A DNA stretch of 64,000 bases from Sulfitobacter sp. F26204 (GTDB lineage: Bacteria > Pseudomonadota > Alphaproteobacteria > Rhodobacterales > Rhodobacteraceae): contig NZ_JAPMLQ010000003.1 in NCBI RefSeq assembly GCF_026410305.1, positions 186,001-250,000 on the forward strand, in the 5' to 3' direction. A program made the position numbers and the translations under genes. A model generated the notes under the pieces. It saw only the letters and a list, made by a program, of their open reading frames with translations. It did no database searches and had not been told where the DNA came from. Shown piece after piece: positions 38,022 to 47,609 of this stretch. Position 1 is the first letter of the stretch. Each line of letters starts with the position of its first letter.

Positions 38022-38936
38022 ATGAACATACAAAAATCCATATCTACCCGCGCTTGGGCTGAAATGCTTTTGCTTGCCGCAATCTGGGGCGCGTCTTTCG
38101 TTTCGATCCGTATCGCACTGGATGAAGTGGGTCCGCTGACCGCTGTGGCACATCGCGTTGGTTGGGCTGCGTTGGCATTATGGACCATCGTTTGGATCAT
38201 GCGATTGCCCCTGCCGCGTGAGCCGAAGGTCTGGTTCGGTTTTCTTGGCATGGGGGTGCTCAACAACGTGATCCCCTTTGGCCTGATGGCCTGGGGACAA
38301 TTGCATATCGAAAGCGGCCTGACCTCCATCCTCAACGCGGCCACGGCAATTTTCGGCGTCATCGTCGCCGCCATTTTCTTTGCCGATGAACGGGTCACCT
38401 GGCCCAAAGCCATCGGCGTTTGTCTGGGCTTTGCTGGCGTCGCTACAGCGATTGGTTTGCAAAACCTGCGAAATTTCGATCTGCGTTCACTGGCGCAACT
38501 GGCGGTTATTGGTGGTACAATATCTTATGCGCTTGCCAGCGTCTGGGCCCGCAAATTTCTCGGAGGCCAACCGCCACAGGTGGCGGCCGCGGGAATGGTG
38601 ACGGGGTCAACTCTGATCATGCTGCCGTTGGCCTGGATGGTCGAAGGGCCCCTCACCCTTCGGCTTCAGAGCGAAACGATGCTGGCGATCGGTTATTATT
38701 CTCTGGTCGCGACCGGTCTTGCCTATCTGTTGTATTACCGTGTGCTGGCCATGGCAGGGAGTGGCAACCTGATGCTGGTTACACTGTTGATCCCACCCTT
38801 TGCGATTGTGCTGGGCGCTGTCCTCTTGCAAGAAACTCTGCGCACCGCGGCCTATGGCGGATTTGCGCTGCTTGCCCTCGGTCTGCTGGTGCTGGACGGG
38901 CGCATCTGGCGCCTGATCCCCGGGCAGGTTAGATAG
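38022..38936 (+). CDS. EamA/DMT-family transporter
   Basis: A 304-aa carrier with ten predicted helices. Typical EamA features are LLAAIWGASFVSIRIAL at the N-terminus, FFADERVTWPKAIGVCLGFAG at the end of the first repeat and VLLQETLRTAAYGGFALLALG in the second. It is only distantly similar to the neighbouring carrier upstream, so it is not a recent duplication. It may form a unit with guaA, the ABM gene and the other carrier. Confidence 0.85.
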   Translation: MNIQKSISTRAWAEMLLLAAIWGASFVSIRIALDEVGPLTAVAHRVGWAALALWTIVWIMRLPLPREPKVWFGFLGMGVLNNVIPFGLMAWGQLHIESGLTSILNAATAIFGVIVAAIFFADERVTWPKAIGVCLGFAGVATAIGLQNLRNFDLRSLAQLAVIGGTISYALASVWARKFLGGQPPQVAAAGMVTGSTLIMLPLAWMVEGPLTLRLQSETMLAIGYYSLVATGLAYLLYYRVLAMAGSGNLMLVTLLIPPFAIVLGAVLLQETLRTAAYGGFALLALGLLVLDGRIWRLIPGQVR

Positions 38937-38967
38937 GGGGAAATCCCTGATGTGCGGACCTTGATCA

Positions 38968-39822
38968 ATGCTGTATTCTTCTGCTTCTGAATGGCGCAAT
39001 GCGCCCCGCCGCAAAGTGCTGGTTTTTGGCATGTCCGGCCTTGGGAAAACTCATTTGTCCGGACTGCTGCGCGATTCCGGGAACTGGTTTCACTACTCGA
39101 TAGATTATCGGATCGGCACTCGCTACCTTGGCGAAGCCATTGTGGACAACGCAAAATCCGAAGCAATGAAAGTGCCATTCCTGCGCGAGTTGCTGCTGAC
39201 TGACAGCATCTACATTGCGTCCAACATCACATTTGAAAACCTGTCGCCCGTGGCCACATGGTTGGGCAAACCCGGTGATCCGGCAAAGGGGGGCATGGCA
39301 ATGGCTGAATATGCCCGCCGTCAGGAGGCCTTTCGCATAGCCGAGATTGCAGCCTTGAACGACACAACCCATTTCGCAAACCGCGCACAGGCGATTTACG
39401 GCTATGACCACTTCATTTGCGATACAGGTGGGTCGATTTGTGAATGGGTCGATGCAGACAACCCCGAAGATCCTTTGTTAACCACCCTCGCTGAGGAATG
39501 CCTATTGGTCTGGATCAAAGGCAATGAGGCCCATACCCAGGAATTGATCCGCCGCTTTGATCGTGCGCCCAAGCCGATGGCCTATCAACCCGCGTTCCTG
39601 TTGCAAGTCTGGCATGAATACCTCAACGAAAACAACTGCACAGAGGATGACGTTGATCCTGATACCTTTGTGCGCTGGACCTATGCCCAAGCCCTGGCGC
39701 ATCGACAGCCCCGATACGAAGCGATGTCAGAATGGGGCATCACCATCACACCTGACCAGATCAGCGCGCTGCACTCAGAGGCGGATTTTACCAATCTGAT
39801 CGCGGCACGCCTTGATCTATGA
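38968..39822 (+). CDS. P-loop ATPase-like protein, Rhodobacterales
   Basis: A 284-aa soluble protein with a Walker A motif GMSGLGKTHLS (about residues 21-31) and kinase-like features, including an acidic segment CDTGGSICEW near residue 150. It has none of the AAA+ or ABC signatures, and resembles small nucleoside-kinase or dephospho-CoA-kinase-like folds. I recall homologues only as 'ATPase' in Rhodobacterales. It lies alone between the EamA carriers and metA. Confidence 0.65.
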   Translation: MLYSSASEWRNAPRRKVLVFGMSGLGKTHLSGLLRDSGNWFHYSIDYRIGTRYLGEAIVDNAKSEAMKVPFLRELLLTDSIYIASNITFENLSPVATWLGKPGDPAKGGMAMAEYARRQEAFRIAEIAALNDTTHFANRAQAIYGYDHFICDTGGSICEWVDADNPEDPLLTTLAEECLLVWIKGNEAHTQELIRRFDRAPKPMAYQPAFLLQVWHEYLNENNCTEDDVDPDTFVRWTYAQALAHRQPRYEAMSEWGITITPDQISALHSEADFTNLIAARLDL

Positions 39823-39912
39823 CCCCTGCCTGCCGCTTTCTTGAATCCGGCGCCCTTGGCAGCTATTGCCACTGGCATTATCTAACCCACTCCTAACGAA
39901 AGACGAAAATCC

Positions 39913-40833
39913 ATGCCCATCAAACTGCCCTCCACCCTGCCCGCCTTTGACGTGCTTACGCGCGAAGGTGTAATGGTGCTGGACGAAGATGTGGCCGCCA
40001 GACAGGACATCCGGCCGCTGCGTATTGCGCTGCTCAATCTGATGCCCAAGAAGATCCAGACCGAGAACCAGTTTGCCAGATTGATCGGCGCAACGCCCTT
40101 GCAAATCGAACTGACATTGTTGCGCATGTCCGACCATCAGACGCGCAATACTGCGGCTGAACATATGGAGAGTTTCTACCGCCCCGTTTCCGAGGTGATG
40201 GATGAAAAGTTTGACGGATTGATCATTACCGGTGCACCGATTGAACACATGCCGTTTCAAGAGGTGAATTATTGGCAGGAATTAACCCGCGTCATGAACT
40301 GGACCCAGACCAATGTGCATTCCACCTTTGGTGTCTGCTGGGGCGGCATGGCGATGATCAACCATTTCCACGGCATCGCAAAGAACATTCTGGAAAAAAA
40401 GGCCTTCGGCTGTTTCAAACATCGAAACCTTGATCCGTCTTCACCTTACCTGCGGGGGTTTTCGGATGAATGTGTGATGCCGGTATCGCGCTGGACGGAA
40501 ATTCGTCAGGCAGAAGTCGATGCGCAGCCCGGACTTGTCACGCTGCTTGGCAGTGACGAAGTCGGTCCATGCTTGATCCAGGATCCAGTACATCGGGCTC
40601 TCTATGTCTTTAACCATTTCGAATACGACAGTGACACGCTGAAACAGGAATATGACCGCGATGTTGCCACAGGCACGCCGATTAATGTGCCTTGCAATTA
40701 TTATCCCGAAGATGATCCTTCGCGCCCACCAACCAACCGCTGGCGCAGCCATGCGCATCTACTTTATGGGAACTGGATCAATGAGATATACCAGACCACC
40801 CCATTTGATCTGACTGCTATCGGTCAGTCATAA
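39913..40833 (+). CDS. metA: homoserine O-acetyltransferase (MetA type)
   Basis: A 306-aa methionine-biosynthesis enzyme that acylates homoserine. The nucleophile is Cys142 in [10 protein letters not shown], and the C-terminal [16 protein letters not shown] segment is typical. Residue 111 (in GAPIEHM) is glutamate; in MetA proteins Glu111 favours acetyl-CoA and glycine favours succinyl-CoA, so acetylation is inferred despite the historical succinyltransferase name. I looked for a SAM riboswitch upstream and found none. The next gene starts one base after its stop. Confidence 0.95.
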   Translation: MPIKLPSTLPAFDVLTREGVMVLDEDVAARQDIRPLRIALLNLMPKKIQTENQFARLIGATPLQIELTLLRMSDHQTRNTAAEHMESFYRPVSEVMDEKFDGLIITGAPIEHMPFQEVNYWQELTRVMNWTQTNVHSTFGVCWGGMAMINHFHGIAKNILEKKAFGCFKHRNLDPSSPYLRGFSDECVMPVSRWTEIRQAEVDAQPGLVTLLGSDEVGPCLIQDPVHRALYVFNHFEYDSDTLKQEYDRDVATGTPINVPCNYYPEDDPSRPPTNRWRSHAHLLYGNWINEIYQTTPFDLTAIGQS

Positions 40834-40834
40834 C

Positions 40835-41806
40835 ATGAAGGGCGTGGTGATTGTTCTGCTGATTGGGATCACGCTTGCGATTGCCCTAACGCAAATATGC
40901 GCCAGAGGTCGCGAATCCAGCGCGCGCGCAGCGACACCACCTGTTGGCAAAATCCTCACCGTTGATGGCGTATCCGTGCACAGCCTGGTGATGGGCACAG
41001 GTCCCGATCTGATCCTGATCCACGGAGCCAGCGGCAATCTCAGGGAATTCACCCTGGGATTTGCGCAGCGGCTGTCCGACCGCTACCGTGTGATCCTGTT
41101 TGACCGCCCCGGTCTGGGCTGGACCGCGCGCCCCAAGGGCCACGGCGGGGCATGGCATAATGCAGCCGAGACTCCACAAGAACAGGCGCGCCTGTTGCAG
41201 GGCGCTGCCGACCAACTCGGCGTGAAAAACCCTATTGTTCTTGGACATTCCTTCGGAGGTATCGTCGCGCTTGCATGGGGGCTCAGCCGTCCAGAAGATA
41301 CAGCGGCACTTGTGCTGGTTTCCGCTGTTTCGGAACCCTGGCCAGGTGAACTGGGCTGGACATATTCCGTTTTCGGATCAAAACTGGGCGGTGCGCTTGT
41401 CGTACCGCTTGTCACCGCTTTTGTGCCGCGATCCGTCGTGGCCAGCAGCATCGCATCAATCTTTGCACCGCAGGAAGCCCCCGAAGGCTATGCTGCGCAT
41501 ATCGGTACCGGCCTCACACTGCGCCGCGAAAGCATCCGTGCCAATGCACAGCAGGTGGACAGCCTGCGCCCATTGGTTGTCGACATGCAAAAAGAATACC
41601 ACCTCCTGAACATGCCGGTTGAAGCGGTACACGGCGACCTTGATACGATCGTTCCGATGCAGGTCCATGCCAGCGTATTGATGAATGACCTGCCGCAGGG
41701 AAATCTGACCGTGCTCAAGGGTCAGGGACATATGCCGCACCATAGTGCCCCCGAGGCAGTGGAGGCCGCAATTGATCGTGCGGCAATAGGTGCGGGTTTG
41801 CGTTAA
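40835..41806 (+). CDS. alpha/beta hydrolase, membrane-anchored
   Basis: A 323-aa hydrolase with an N-terminal hydrophobic segment (about residues 2-18) suggesting periplasmic location or anchoring. The oxyanion region LIHGASG, the nucleophile elbow GHSFGG with Ser139, VHGDLDTIVP with the catalytic aspartate, and GHMPHH with the histidine make a complete triad. The substrate is unknown. It begins one base after the metA stop, so is probably co-transcribed with it. Confidence 0.85.
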   Translation: MKGVVIVLLIGITLAIALTQICARGRESSARAATPPVGKILTVDGVSVHSLVMGTGPDLILIHGASGNLREFTLGFAQRLSDRYRVILFDRPGLGWTARPKGHGGAWHNAAETPQEQARLLQGAADQLGVKNPIVLGHSFGGIVALAWGLSRPEDTAALVLVSAVSEPWPGELGWTYSVFGSKLGGALVVPLVTAFVPRSVVASSIASIFAPQEAPEGYAAHIGTGLTLRRESIRANAQQVDSLRPLVVDMQKEYHLLNMPVEAVHGDLDTIVPMQVHASVLMNDLPQGNLTVLKGQGHMPHHSAPEAVEAAIDRAAIGAGLR

Positions 41807-41853
41807 TCGGATTAACATCCCATATAGATGTCACAACCTGATCAGGAGACTCC

Positions 41854-42723
41854 ATGGACCTGCCATTTGACGGCGCGATCAGCGCCTTTTTCGAAAACGA
41901 TGCACCCAGGGAAATCCGCGCCGCCATCAAGCGGGCGGATAAGGACGACATTCTCACCTCAAATTACCCGCATTCCGAGCGTCTGGCGCGCAAGGTATAC
42001 GAACGGCAAATGGAGAAACTGCAGATCGAACTGGTAAAGCTGCAGTCATGGGCACATTCCAGCGGTACCCGCATTGCCTGCGTTTTCGAAGGACGTGACG
42101 CTGCCGGCAAAGGGGGTACCATCGCCCGGTTCCGGGCCAACCTCAACCCACGCTCCGCCCATGTCATCGCCCTGCCAAAACCGTCAGATGCGGAACAGAG
42201 CGAATGGTATTTTCAACGATATATCAGCCACTTACCATCCGCAGGAGAGATCGTTCTGTTTGACCGCTCGTGGTACAACCGCGGGGTCGTCGAACATGTC
42301 TTCGGCTTCTGCACGCCCCAGCAACGCAAACATTTCTTTGCTCAGGTGTCACCCTTTGAACAAATGTTGGTGGATGATGGCATCCATGTTTTCAAATTCT
42401 GGCTCAACGTCAGCCGCGCCGAGCAGCTGCGCCGGATGCTGGCGCGCGAATCCGATCCGCTCAAACAATGGAAACTCAGCAGCATCGATGTCAAAGGTCT
42501 CGGCAAATGGGAGGCCTATAGCAACGCCATCAGCGAAACACTCGCCCAGAGCCACAGCATCCATGCGCCCTGGACCATCGTGCGTTCCGATGACAAGCGC
42601 CGCGCCCGTCTGAACGTGATCCGCAGCGTGCTGCATACTTTCGACTATGACCGCAAGGACATCAGTGCAATTGGCAAGATCGACAGGGACATCTGCGGCG
42701 GACCGGACCTCTGGGATGGCTAA
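41854..42723 (+). CDS. ppk2: polyphosphate kinase 2
   Basis: A 289-aa PPK2-family kinase that uses polyphosphate to phosphorylate nucleoside diphosphates, or makes polyphosphate from them. It has Walker A EGRDAAGKGG (about 79-88), the lid motif DRSWYNRGVVEHVFGFC (near 137) and KFWLNVSRAEQLRR. AGGAG precedes the ATG. The tail overlaps the TetR gene by eight bases, so PPK2 and this regulator are coupled. Confidence 0.93.
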   Translation: MDLPFDGAISAFFENDAPREIRAAIKRADKDDILTSNYPHSERLARKVYERQMEKLQIELVKLQSWAHSSGTRIACVFEGRDAAGKGGTIARFRANLNPRSAHVIALPKPSDAEQSEWYFQRYISHLPSAGEIVLFDRSWYNRGVVEHVFGFCTPQQRKHFFAQVSPFEQMLVDDGIHVFKFWLNVSRAEQLRRMLARESDPLKQWKLSSIDVKGLGKWEAYSNAISETLAQSHSIHAPWTIVRSDDKRRARLNVIRSVLHTFDYDRKDISAIGKIDRDICGGPDLWDG

Positions 42724-43333
42724 GAAAGGCTACCATCACGGCAATCTGCGCCAGGCCTTGGTCGATGCAGCCTTGCAATTGATCGAGCAGCGCGGCCCGA
42801 TGGGCTTTACCCTGTCCGAAGCGGCCAAACAGGCCGGCGTAACCCCTGCGGCTGTCTACCGGCATTTTGACGGGCGCGAGGCGCTCATTGCCGAGGCGGC
42901 GCAACAAGGGTACGAGATTTTTGCGGATCTGATGGATTATGCCTACCAATCCGGCCAACCGTCGGCGTTAAAGGCTTTTGAGGCGACAGGCCGTGCCTAT
43001 CTCGCATTCGCCCGCAAATATCCAGGGCACTATATCGCCATGTTCGAAAGTGGAATTTCCGTCAACCGGACACCGGAATTGGCGATGGAAGTCAACCGCG
43101 CCAATGCAGTGCTGGAAAAGGCTGCCACCGATCTCAGCCAGCACATTCCAGAGGACCGGCGCCCGCCGGCTTCGATGTTCAGTGCACACATATGGGCGAT
43201 GAGCCATGGCGTTGTCGAACTCTTTGCACGCAATTCGCCTGGTCGCGCCTCCCCCTTCCCGCCTGAAGACCTGCTCGAAAGCGGTATTGGCATCTATCTG
43301 CGCGGCCTCGGCCTGGTTCAGCCCGACGATTGA
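42716..43333 (+). CDS. TetR/AcrR-family transcriptional regulator
   Basis: A 205-aa regulator with an N-terminal TetR helix-turn-helix (LSEAAKQAGVTPAAVYRHFDGREAL split over residues 33-57) and a C-terminal ligand/dimer domain containing a WHG-like segment (AFARKYPGHYIAMFE). The start at 42716 is chosen because it is inside the ppk2 end and gives the standard MAKKGYHHGNLRQ N-terminus. It may control ppk2 or an unlinked gene. Confidence 0.88.
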   Translation: MAKKGYHHGNLRQALVDAALQLIEQRGPMGFTLSEAAKQAGVTPAAVYRHFDGREALIAEAAQQGYEIFADLMDYAYQSGQPSALKAFEATGRAYLAFARKYPGHYIAMFESGISVNRTPELAMEVNRANAVLEKAATDLSQHIPEDRRPPASMFSAHIWAMSHGVVELFARNSPGRASPFPPEDLLESGIGIYLRGLGLVQPDD

Positions 43334-43509
43334 GAACAGGACGCGCCAACTGCATGCACCTGTGGGTTTCTTCCGCCTTTGTTGAAATGCTGTCACAAAA
43401 GCGCGCATCGCTCTGGCCGGCCTCCGTTCCTGCAGTTCCACCTGTCCAATGCCCCCCCATCATCGCCGCCAACCAGGAAAACCGCGCCTCCGGCTGAGCA
43501 GATCTGCGC

Positions 43510-44487
43510 CTAGAGTCCGCCCATGATCTCGGCCGCGATGCCCAATGATCTGACCCGTGCCGCATGGTCATGAATTTGACTGGTCAGGATGATCTCATCC
43601 GGCTGATACCGTGCGATCAGTTTTTGCAACTGCACCCGAACGGTTTTGGCACTCCCCGTCGCCGACACCCGCATCATCTGGTCAACTGAAACGCGCAGTT
43701 CTGCGCCGATCACCGCGTCAATATCCTCAACCGGCCGGGGCAGTTTACCGCGTGTACCTGTACGCATCCGGGCAAAGGCCTGTTGCATGGAACTGCGTAA
43801 ATACGCCCCTTCGGCATCGGTATCTGCGGCAAAAACATGCGCCGCCAACATGAAATGTGGCTTCTTCAGATGCGTGGACGCTGTAAATCTGTTGCGGTAC
43901 AGATCGCGTGCCGTTTCCAATGCATCAGGCGCAAAATGAGAGGCAAATGCATAGGGCAGACCGAAATGCGCCGCAAGCTGCGCCCCATAAAGCGACGATC
44001 CCAATATCCAGACTGGCACATGGCTGCCCTCTCCGGGCAGGGCACGCACTGGTGCATCTGGACGCGGGTCCCCTAGATAGCCGATCAATTCAGCCACATC
44101 GCCAGGAAAATCATCGCTCCCGGAACGCCGCAGGGCCTGATACACGGCACCATCACCACCAGGGGCGCGTCCAAGCCCCAGATCAATCCGGTCTCCATAG
44201 AGGGCGGCCAGGGTGCCGAATTGTTCCGCAATCGCCAAGGGTGCATGATTGGGCAGCATGATTCCACCGGCACCGATCCGCATGACAGATGTATGTGCTG
44301 CCACATGGGCAATCAAAACCGAGGTGGCTGCACTCGCTATCCCGGGCATATTGTGATGTTCCGCCATCCAGTAACGGTGAAACCCCATTTTCTCGGCCTG
44401 CTGCGCCAGGTCAGTCGTATTGCGCAGGGCCTGTGCCACGTCATGGCCTTCCGGGACCGGTGCCAGATCAAGAACAGAATATTTCAT
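43510..44487 (-). CDS. LLM-class flavin-dependent oxidoreductase
   Basis: A 325-aa luciferase-like monooxygenase-fold protein. The start [14 protein letters not shown], the [15 protein letters not shown] segment (about 38-52), [15 protein letters not shown] and [10 protein letters not shown] are typical of the MsnO8/YhbW-like subgroup, which uses reduced FMN. The start at 44487 follows GGGAGTGAGG; the longer frame to 44628 is ignored. No flavin reductase is adjacent and the substrate is unknown. Confidence 0.88.
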   Translation of the reverse strand: MKYSVLDLAPVPEGHDVAQALRNTTDLAQQAEKMGFHRYWMAEHHNMPGIASAATSVLIAHVAAHTSVMRIGAGGIMLPNHAPLAIAEQFGTLAALYGDRIDLGLGRAPGGDGAVYQALRRSGSDDFPGDVAELIGYLGDPRPDAPVRALPGEGSHVPVWILGSSLYGAQLAAHFGLPYAFASHFAPDALETARDLYRNRFTASTHLKKPHFMLAAHVFAADTDAEGAYLRSSMQQAFARMRTGTRGKLPRPVEDIDAVIGAELRVSVDQMMRVSATGSAKTVRVQLQKLIARYQPDEIILTSQIHDHAARVRSLGIAAEIMGGL

Positions 44488-44565
44488 CGCCTCACTCCCG
44501 GATGAAAAACCATGACAATCTCGGTTCTTCGGTTTGAATTCATCTTGCAAATAAACTCTGGGGGT

Positions 44566-44583
44566 CTGGGGGCAAGCCCCCAG
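44566..44583. repeat. short GC-rich inverted repeat
   Basis: CTGGGGG (44566-44572) and CCCCCAG (44577-44583) form a 7-bp stem around a four-base loop, preceded by a partial copy at 44558-44564. Such G-run hairpins are common between genes in Rhodobacteraceae and may be REP-like. No T tract follows, so it is not called a terminator. Confidence 0.35.
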
Positions 44584-44611
44584 TCGGTCACACCCAAGGT
44601 GGCGTGAAATA

Positions 44612-44643
44612 AAAAGGGCCGCACCCACCGGTACGGCCCTTTT
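44612..44643 (-). terminator. intrinsic terminator of rplM-rpsI operon
   Basis: On the minus strand AAAGGGCCG pairs with CGGCCCTTT around a loop of about twelve bases and is followed by TTTTT. It lies 21 bases after the rpsI stop. On the plus strand it also has a T run and could work both ways. Confidence 0.8.
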
Positions 44644-44664
44644 ACCAAATGGTTACAACAAGAC

Positions 44665-45159
44665 TTAACGCTTGGAGAACTGGAAGCTCTTGCGCGCTTT
44701 GGCCTTACCGTATTTCTTGCGTTCCACTACACGGCTGTCGCGGGTAAGGAAACCTGCGGCCTTCAGCGCACCGCGCAGGGAGGGATCATAAAGCTGCAGC
44801 GCTTTGGACACCCCATGCTTGACGGCCCCTGCCTGTCCGGACAACCCGCCACCCTTGACAGTGGCGAAGACGTCAAACTGACCTTCGGTGTTGGTGATGC
44901 CGAACGGCTGCGCGAGGATCATCTGCAGAACCGGCCGCGCAAAATATTCATTCTGGGGCTTGCCGTTTACGACAACCTTGCCGGAACCGGGCTTGATCCA
45001 GACGCGGGCCACCGCATCCTTGCGCTTGCCTGTGGCATAGGAACGACCCAGCGCATCGCGAACGGGCTCGCGGGGTGTCATCTCGACTTCTGGTGTCGGC
45101 TCAACGCCGGCCACCTGTGCAAGGTCTTCGAGTGTGTTGATTTCATCGGACATGTTCAT
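44665..45159 (-). CDS. rpsI: 30S ribosomal protein S9
   Basis: A 164-aa ribosomal protein. The N-terminal 35 residues are acidic and precede the core [13 protein letters not shown]; the extreme C-terminus [19 protein letters not shown] (positions 146-164) reaches the decoding centre. The ATG at 45159 overlaps the rplM stop (ATGA); a second ATG at 45153 is also possible. The operon order rplM-rpsI is universal. Confidence 0.98.
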   Translation of the reverse strand: MNMSDEINTLEDLAQVAGVEPTPEVEMTPREPVRDALGRSYATGKRKDAVARVWIKPGSGKVVVNGKPQNEYFARPVLQMILAQPFGITNTEGQFDVFATVKGGGLSGQAGAVKHGVSKALQLYDPSLRGALKAAGFLTRDSRVVERKKYGKAKARKSFQFSKR

Positions 45160-45617
45160 GCACTCCGCGTGTTTTTGGGGTTCATGGCTTTGACGTCCAG
45201 AACTTCTGGGTTTTGCGCCTCATGCGGGTGCTCTGCGCCGGCATAGACACGCATGTTCGTCATGATCTGGCGGCTCAAACGGTTGCCCGGCAGCATGCGC
45301 TTGACCGCTTGGGTCACGATACGCTCTGGATGCTTGCCATCGAGGATCTGCGCTTTGGTGCGCTCCTTGATTCCGCCGGGGTGGCCGGTGTGCCAGTAGA
45401 ATTTCTCGTCACGCTTGTTGCCGGTCATCTGGACCTTTTCAGCATTGATGATGATGACATTGTCACCACAATCCATGTGAGGCGTGAAAGAGGGCTTGTG
45501 CTTGCCACGCAAGCGGGTGGCGACGATTGACGCAAGACGGCCCAGCACGACGCCTTCGGCGTCAATGATGATCCATTTCTTGTCGATGTCAGCCGGTGTT
45601 GCTGAGAAGGTTTTCAT
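45156..45617 (-). CDS. rplM: 50S ribosomal protein L13
   Basis: A 153-aa ribosomal protein starting [15 protein letters not shown]. The segments [26 protein letters not shown] and [12 protein letters not shown] are typical. The start at 45617 follows AGGACATTCCG; the longer frame upstream is not used. A sigma70-like promoter lies about 65 bases upstream. Confidence 0.98.
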   Translation of the reverse strand: MKTFSATPADIDKKWIIIDAEGVVLGRLASIVATRLRGKHKPSFTPHMDCGDNVIIINAEKVQMTGNKRDEKFYWHTGHPGGIKERTKAQILDGKHPERIVTQAVKRMLPGNRLSRQIMTNMRVYAGAEHPHEAQNPEVLDVKAMNPKNTRSA

Positions 45618-45678
45618 CGGAATGTCCTGTTTGTTGTGTGACAGGAAGACTAAGCCCCTGTCCAGTCGTGATGGCTGG

Positions 45679-45706
45679 GGTATAAACGCACAGGCTGCAC
45701 CGTCAA
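45679..45706 (-). promoter_or_regulatory. sigma70-type promoter for rplM-rpsI
   Basis: On the minus strand TTGACG (45706-45701) and TATACC (45684-45679) are separated by 16 bases, a close match to the -35 and -10 consensus. The inferred start of transcription near 45672 leaves a leader of about 55 bases before rplM. Confidence 0.6.
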
Positions 45707-45773
45707 GCGCCATATCATCTATTTAATCATTGAAAAACAATGTCTTATAAATTAGGTAATATATTACCCCACT

Positions 45774-47204
45774 TCAAACACCTATTTCTTCGGGCGGATT
45801 GTCCAGCAACTTGCGCAGCCGCAGCATTGCGGCTTCAAAACTGTTCAGGGAAACACCACCATTCACTGCCATGCGCACCGCATGGGGGCTATGGGCATCG
45901 CGACAGGCGAATTCTTCGGCGGCCCTGATCTGCACACCCTGTTTTTCTGCTGCCTGACAAAAGGCTGTGGCCCGCCAGCCCTGCGGCAGTTGAAGCCAGA
46001 AGAATGGCACATCCCGTCGCCACAACAAATCATACCCACCCAAGGTATTCACCGCAACCTTGACATAGCGTTCAACACCCAGGCGCGAGACCTCCATGAT
46101 CCTTGGCAGTTTCGGATGCGCCAGCAAAGCCGCCGTCAGGTCCAGTATGGGGGTGGCCAGCCCAAAGAACCCATGTTCAGCAGAGCGGTGCAGCGCGGCT
46201 GACATGCCTCTGGGACCAATGGCACATCCGATCCGCAAGGCAGGCGTAACAGATTTAGACAGCGACGTTACATACCAGCCCCGTTCTGGTGCCAGTTGAC
46301 GGTACCCCTCTCCCTCGGCGCGGCCCATACGGTAACAATCGTCTTCCAGAATTTGCAAGTCAGCGCGACGCGCCACCTCAACCAGCGCATGGCGCCGCTC
46401 CATTGGTGTGAAACCGCAGGTCGGACTGTGCACTTCCGGTGAGGTACACAGCACTTGCGCCTCCGGGTGCCGTTCGGCCTGAAAGGCCAGCGCCTCGGGA
46501 ATGATGCCGTCCCTGTCACAGGGAATTGGTACAATGTCAGCGCGCAACAACTCTGCAGCACGCCGAAATCCGGGATAGGCAAGGTCCTCGACAAAGACCA
46601 CCGGCCGCTTGCCGCGCAAGATGGTCTGGAACACCAGTAGAATGGCGTTTTGCCCCCCATGGGACAGCACAACATCATTTTCATCGAATTGGCCGATGGG
46701 GGCACCATTCAGCCATTGCGCCATGGCCAGCCTTGCCGGCCTTGCACTGCGCCGCGATGGATAATGCATCAGCCCCGAAGGCGGTTCCTGGGCGATTTCG
46801 GCCAGCAAATGACGAATCAATTCGACCTGCCCCCCATTTGGCAAATGGGGTGAAAAAAGATTTACCGCATTGTAATCATGGTGACTATCGTGGGCGATGG
46901 TGTCAATCTCGATGAGGTTCAGCGGCAATTCGCCCGCTTCCCTATCCACGGTAGTTGTCGGGTCTGAAACAAATGTACCGCGCCCGACTTCGGCATGAAG
47001 CACACCGCTGTCTGTCAACACCGTATAGGCTCGCGCTACAGTACCCGGTGTGATCTGCAATCTCCAGGCAAGATCCCGCACTGGCGGCAACTTTTCCCCA
47101 ACGGTCAATCCGCCACTTGCAATCTGATCACGGATCATTGCGACCACTGCTTTGTACTTGGGTTTGGTATCACGCAAGCCGCTTTGAACCCAAATTGTAT
47201 CCAT
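45774..47204 (-). CDS. MocR-type regulator (GntR helix-turn-helix plus aminotransferase domain)
   Basis: A 476-aa fusion of a winged-helix GntR domain (about 15-80: GEKLPPVRDLAWRLQITPGTVARAY in two halves) and an aminotransferase-fold domain with a PLP lysine in SLSKSVTPALRIG (near 316). MocR proteins sense PLP, often with an amine or amino acid, and usually regulate a divergent gene. Here the divergent gene encodes a DUF1127 protein, and GTATCA direct repeats lie between them. It is therefore called a regulator rather than an aminotransferase enzyme. Confidence 0.88.
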   Translation of the reverse strand: MDTIWVQSGLRDTKPKYKAVVAMIRDQIASGGLTVGEKLPPVRDLAWRLQITPGTVARAYTVLTDSGVLHAEVGRGTFVSDPTTTVDREAGELPLNLIEIDTIAHDSHHDYNAVNLFSPHLPNGGQVELIRHLLAEIAQEPPSGLMHYPSRRSARPARLAMAQWLNGAPIGQFDENDVVLSHGGQNAILLVFQTILRGKRPVVFVEDLAYPGFRRAAELLRADIVPIPCDRDGIIPEALAFQAERHPEAQVLCTSPEVHSPTCGFTPMERRHALVEVARRADLQILEDDCYRMGRAEGEGYRQLAPERGWYVTSLSKSVTPALRIGCAIGPRGMSAALHRSAEHGFFGLATPILDLTAALLAHPKLPRIMEVSRLGVERYVKVAVNTLGGYDLLWRRDVPFFWLQLPQGWRATAFCQAAEKQGVQIRAAEEFACRDAHSPHAVRMAVNGGVSLNSFEAAMLRLRKLLDNPPEEIGV

Positions 47205-47227
47205 TACAATATTCCCCTAGCGGCTTT

Positions 47228-47245
47228 GTATCATTTTTCGTATCA
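47228..47245. promoter_or_regulatory. GTATCA direct repeats between mocR-like and DUF1127 genes
   Basis: GTATCA occurs at 47228-47233 and again at 47240-47245, twelve bases apart, about one helical turn. MocR-family regulators such as GabR and PdxR bind direct repeats near their own promoters, so this is a plausible binding site. A related inverted ATACAA lies at 47278-47283. Confidence 0.4.
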
Positions 47246-47311
47246 GTTGATTGTAGCAATTTGCTATATTGTGTCAATACAACCATCAAGATCGAGACAA
47301 GGAGATTTCCC

Positions 47312-47542
47312 ATGACACACGCAAGGCCCATTCCGACTGATGCTTTCGGCATCCTGTCCCAGCCCGGTGCACCGATTGTGGCCAAGCTGGCGGTCAAATT
47401 TGCGGTCTGCATGACAACATGGGCCACACGCCGCCGTACACGGCTGGCATTGTCGCAACTCGCCCCTTGGCAGTTAAGCGATGTGGGACTGACACCGGAT
47501 GAGGCAAAGACTGAGTCTTTCCGTGTGTTCTGGCGGGACTAG
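47312..47542 (+). CDS. DUF1127 (YjiS-like) protein
   Basis: A 76-aa basic protein with the C-terminal DUF1127 pattern WATRRRTRLALSQLAPWQL then SDVGLTPDEA. AAGGAG precedes the ATG at 47312; a longer frame upstream runs through the promoter. Small DUF1127 proteins in alphaproteobacteria have been tied to RNA binding and phosphate or stress metabolism. It is divergent from the MocR regulator and followed by a strong terminator. Confidence 0.85.
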   Translation: MTHARPIPTDAFGILSQPGAPIVAKLAVKFAVCMTTWATRRRTRLALSQLAPWQLSDVGLTPDEAKTESFRVFWRD

Positions 47543-47578
47543 CTTCCCCGGTAGCGTTCGCCAGACCTCTTCTGAACT

Positions 47579-47605
47579 GGGCCGGAAATTTTCCGGCCCC
47601 TTTTT
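47579..47605 (+). terminator. intrinsic terminator of the DUF1127 gene
   Basis: A 9-bp perfect stem (GGGCCGGAA 47579-47587 with TTCCGGCCC 47591-47599), a three-base loop and TTTTT at 47601-47605. It separates the convergent DUF1127 and PaaI-thioesterase genes. Confidence 0.85.
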
Positions 47606-47609
47606 CGTT

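Noticed and set aside
39823-39912. A SAM riboswitch upstream of metA
   Set aside because: SAM-II elements are frequent upstream of metA in alphaproteobacteria, so I looked for the conserved pseudoknot and GCTAAA-like segments near the start; they are absent.
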